A stretch of 7,640 bases of DNA from Candidatus Omnitrophota bacterium (GTDB lineage Bacteria > Omnitrophota > Gorgyraeia > Gygaellales > Profunditerraquicolaceae), in contig JAGVOR010000003.1 of NCBI GenBank assembly GCA_020052635.1, positions 1 to 7,640 of the forward strand, written 5' to 3'. Shown here in pieces: positions 5,878 through 7,640 of this stretch (the stretch's first letter is position 1; each line of letters opens with the position of its first letter). A program made the position numbers and the translations under genes. The notes under the pieces were generated by a model. The model was not told the origin of the DNA, searched no databases, and was given only the letters and a program-made list of their open reading frames with translations.

Positions 5878-6228
5878 ATGTTAAGGACGATGTTAAAATC
5901 TAAAATCCACCGGGCTACGGTTACCGAAGCCAATCTTAATTATGAAGGCAGTATCACTATCGATACCGATCTAGTGAAGGCAGCGGATTTACTGGAGCAT
6001 GAAAAAGTAGAAATATTTAATATTAATAATGGCCAGCGAATTGAAACTTATGTGATTATGGGTAAGCCCTCCAGCGGCGTAATCTGTTTAAACGGGGCGG
6101 CCGCCCGCGGAGCCTGCCCGGGTGATCAGATTATTATTGTTTCTTATGTTTTGGTCGAAGATAAGCAGGCGCAGGGAATTAAAGCTAAGATTATAAAATT
6201 GGACGCTAAAAATAAAATTAAGGATTAA
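5878..6228 (+). CDS. panD: Aspartate 1-decarboxylase (pyruvoyl-dependent, self-cleaving)
   Basis: Converts L-aspartate to beta-alanine for pantothenate and CoA synthesis. The 116-residue proenzyme aligns to E. coli PanD (126) without gaps over the core: Lys9, Tyr22, the self-cleavage pair Gly24-Ser25 (YEGSITID) that yields the pyruvoyl group, Arg54, Thr57-Tyr58 and Asn72 in LNGAAARGACPGD. Only the C-terminal tail is shorter. The start has a strong site, AAGGAG (5865-5870), 7 nt upstream, better than those of ackA or def, so this gene may be translated more independently. It is 47 nt after ackA with no hairpin between. panB and panC are not in the window; its link to the acetate genes is presumably through CoA supply (inference). 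Confidence 0.96.
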   Translation: MLRTMLKSKIHRATVTEANLNYEGSITIDTDLVKAADLLEHEKVEIFNINNGQRIETYVIMGKPSSGVICLNGAAARGACPGDQIIIVSYVLVEDKQAQGIKAKIIKLDAKNKIKD

Positions 6229-6234
6229 AACTTC

Positions 6235-6747
6235 ATGGGGAAAATCGAATTAGAAATTAAAATATTTGGTGACCCGGTGTTGAGAAAAAAGGCTAATCCG
6301 GTAGCCAAAGTCACCGATCAGCACCGCCAGATTTTAAGTCAGATGGCCAAGGCGATGTATGATGATTCCGGGATCGGCCTGGCTGCACCGCAGGTTGGCT
6401 TCTCTGATCAATTGATTGCCGCCGATATCGGTGAAGGGCTCTATAAATTAGTTAATCCCAGGATCATTAAAAAACAGGGTAAGCAGTCAATTAGCGAAGG
6501 GTGTTTGAGCGTGCCGGAAGTCTGTATTAAAGTTAAGCGCGCTAAGCAGATTTGGGTTCAGGCCCTGGATGAATACGGCCGCCCCATAGAGATTAAAGCT
6601 TGTGATCTTTTTGCCTGTGTATTACAGCATGAGATTGACCACCTCAAGGGAAAACTGATTGTTGATTACGCTTCTTTTTTGCAAAAAATACGGATCAAGA
6701 AAAAATTAGCGGCGTTAAAATCAAAAGTTAAACCACCATTAATCTAG
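6235..6747 (+). CDS. def: Peptide deformylase
   Basis: Removes the formyl group from the initiator methionine of nascent proteins; a metal-dependent cytoplasmic enzyme. All three family motifs are present in the 170-residue product: GIGLAAPQVG (46-55), EGCLSVPE with metal ligand Cys90, and QHEIDHLKG with His132, catalytic Glu133 and His136. Length is normal, ending in a lysine-rich tail (KIRIKKKLAALKSKVK). The start lies 6 nt after panD, with AGGA (6221-6224) 10 nt upstream inside the panD end, suggesting coupling. def is usually paired with fmt; here it is followed by trxB. Confidence 0.96.
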   Translation: MGKIELEIKIFGDPVLRKKANPVAKVTDQHRQILSQMAKAMYDDSGIGLAAPQVGFSDQLIAADIGEGLYKLVNPRIIKKQGKQSISEGCLSVPEVCIKVKRAKQIWVQALDEYGRPIEIKACDLFACVLQHEIDHLKGKLIVDYASFLQKIRIKKKLAALKSKVKPPLI

Positions 6748-6770
6748 GATTATCGCAAGGCAGCTATAAA

Positions 6771-7640
6771 ATGGATACTTATGATCTGGTGATTATCGGC
6801 GCCGGCCCGGCAGGACTAACCGCTGCTCTTTATGCGGGGCGTTCCCGTTTAAATACTTTGTTGATTGAAAAACTGGTATTAGGCGGCAGGATACTTTTAA
6901 GCGAACTGATCGAGAATTATCCCGGTTTTCCCGGGGGGATCGCGACGCATGAATTAATGGGGAGGATGGAAGCGCAGGTTCGGGAATTAGAGGTAAAGGT
7001 TATTTTTGATCAGGTTACCGGCATTGATTGTGCCGCTAAAATAGTAAGTACCTCAACGGGTAGCTACCAGGCGCGCGCGATTATCGTGGCCAGCGGGGCT
7101 AAGCCCAGAAAATTAAATGTCCCCGGGGAGACGGAGTATACGGGCAGGGGTGTTTCTTATTGCGCTACTTGCGATGCACCGTTCTTTAAAGAAAAAAAAG
7201 TAGTGATTGTGGGAGGAGGTAACGCGGTGGCCGAAGAAGCAATATACTTGAGCCGTTTTGCCAGTAGCGTTACGGTGATCCACCGCCGGACGGATTTAAG
7301 GGCTTCGGCGATCCTTCAGGAACGCATGCAGAAAAACAGCAAGATCCACTTTAAGTTAAATAGCATTGTTTCCGAAATTAAGGGGGCGGCTAAGGTCGGG
7401 GCGGTTACAGTTAAAGATGTGTTGACCAAGCAAGCAGAAGATTTTAACTGTGACGGGGTCTTTATTTATATCGGCTATACTCCGGATACGGAATTTTTGA
7501 AAAATAATATGCGAATGGATGAGGCTGGATTCATACTGACTGATGAAAATATGGCTACGCAAAACGCAGGTGTTTTTGCCTGCGGTGATTGTCGTAAAAA
7601 GGGGCTTTATCAAGTGGTGAATGCCTGCGGGGAAGGCGCA
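6771..7640 (+). CDS. trxB: Thioredoxin-disulfide reductase, 3' end outside window
   Basis: FAD enzyme that moves electrons from NADPH to thioredoxin. The frame is open from ATG 6771 to the window edge, 290 residues of about 305-315 expected. In order: FAD dinucleotide motif GAGPAG (10-15), the ENYPGFPGG loop (48-56), redox centre CATC (131-134), NADPH-binding GGGNAVAEEA (148-157) and the 2'-phosphate pocket HRRTDLR (171-177), so NADPH use is expected. The second FAD motif reads GVFACGDC (267-274), giving an extra Cys271/Cys274 pair where A-G-D-V or A-G-D-C is usual, and Tyr280 replaces the arginine of the common RQ pair. Arg40 replaces the glutamine of the usual GGQ. It follows def by 23 nt with AAGG (6757-6760) upstream. 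It is probably the partner of the thioredoxin that opens the cluster. Confidence 0.95.
   Translation, partial: MDTYDLVIIGAGPAGLTAALYAGRSRLNTLLIEKLVLGGRILLSELIENYPGFPGGIATHELMGRMEAQVRELEVKVIFDQVTGIDCAAKIVSTSTGSYQARAIIVASGAKPRKLNVPGETEYTGRGVSYCATCDAPFFKEKKVVIVGGGNAVAEEAIYLSRFASSVTVIHRRTDLRASAILQERMQKNSKIHFKLNSIVSEIKGAAKVGAVTVKDVLTKQAEDFNCDGVFIYIGYTPDTEFLKNNMRMDEAGFILTDENMATQNAGVFACGDCRKKGLYQVVNACGEGA

Noticed and set aside
7356..7613. - strand open frame of 85 codons near the window end
   Set aside because: It is antisense to the NADPH- and FAD-binding half of trxB, which is clearly the real gene.
1..7640. CRISPR array, insertion sequence, tRNA/rRNA, toxin-antitoxin or phage genes
   Set aside because: No regularly spaced direct repeats, terminal inverted repeats with a transposase, cloverleaf-like sequence or matching protein motifs were found on either strand by reading.

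Overview
The window is compact, roughly 45-50% GC by eye, bacterial DNA with every supported gene on the + strand. Two parts differ in character. The first third (1-2270) holds two envelope or exported proteins, each followed by a strong intrinsic terminator. The rest (about 2280-7640) is a tight housekeeping cluster: trxA, a stand-alone phosphotransacetylase N-domain gene, pta, ackA, panD, def, trxB. The DUF4114-type protein, the Asp-box propeller with a TolC-like tail, and the acetate/CoA genes together suggest an uncultured, fermentative, Gram-negative-type lineage. Candidatus Omnitrophota is my best guess, from family resemblance only; there is no rRNA or other phylogenetic anchor here.

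Region by region: 2-511 is the 3' end of a DUF4114-like exported protein, with a small hairpin just after the stop and a textbook terminator at 556-589. 638-2200 encodes a secreted 520-residue protein with five perfect Asp-box repeats, probably a seven-bladed Ycf48-like propeller, followed by about 165 residues resembling one half of a TolC-type outer-membrane factor. A long terminator lies at 2223-2265. The 2266-2360 spacer holds a plausible promoter and a perfect 9-bp inverted repeat just ahead of trxA. No gene-free stretch exceeds 160 bases.

The cluster combines acetyl-CoA to acetate conversion with ATP formation (Pta + AckA), a CoA precursor step (PanD makes beta-alanine), removal of N-terminal formyl groups (Def), and a complete thioredoxin couple placed at its two ends (TrxA first, TrxB last, cut by the window edge). 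Gaps are 1 nt (N-domain/pta), 2 nt (pta/ackA), 47 nt (ackA/panD), 6 nt (panD/def) and 23 nt (def/trxB), with no terminator seen inside, so one transcript with translational coupling is likely; a second weak promoter may sit between trxA and the next gene.

The points most worth a second look are the phosphotransacetylase split into two genes, an AckA with two internal deletions relative to the family but its catalytic residues intact, the propeller/half-TolC hybrid, the inverted repeat before trxA, and an extra CxxC inside the FAD-binding motif of TrxB. I found no CRISPR array, insertion sequence, RNA gene or clearly novel defence system.
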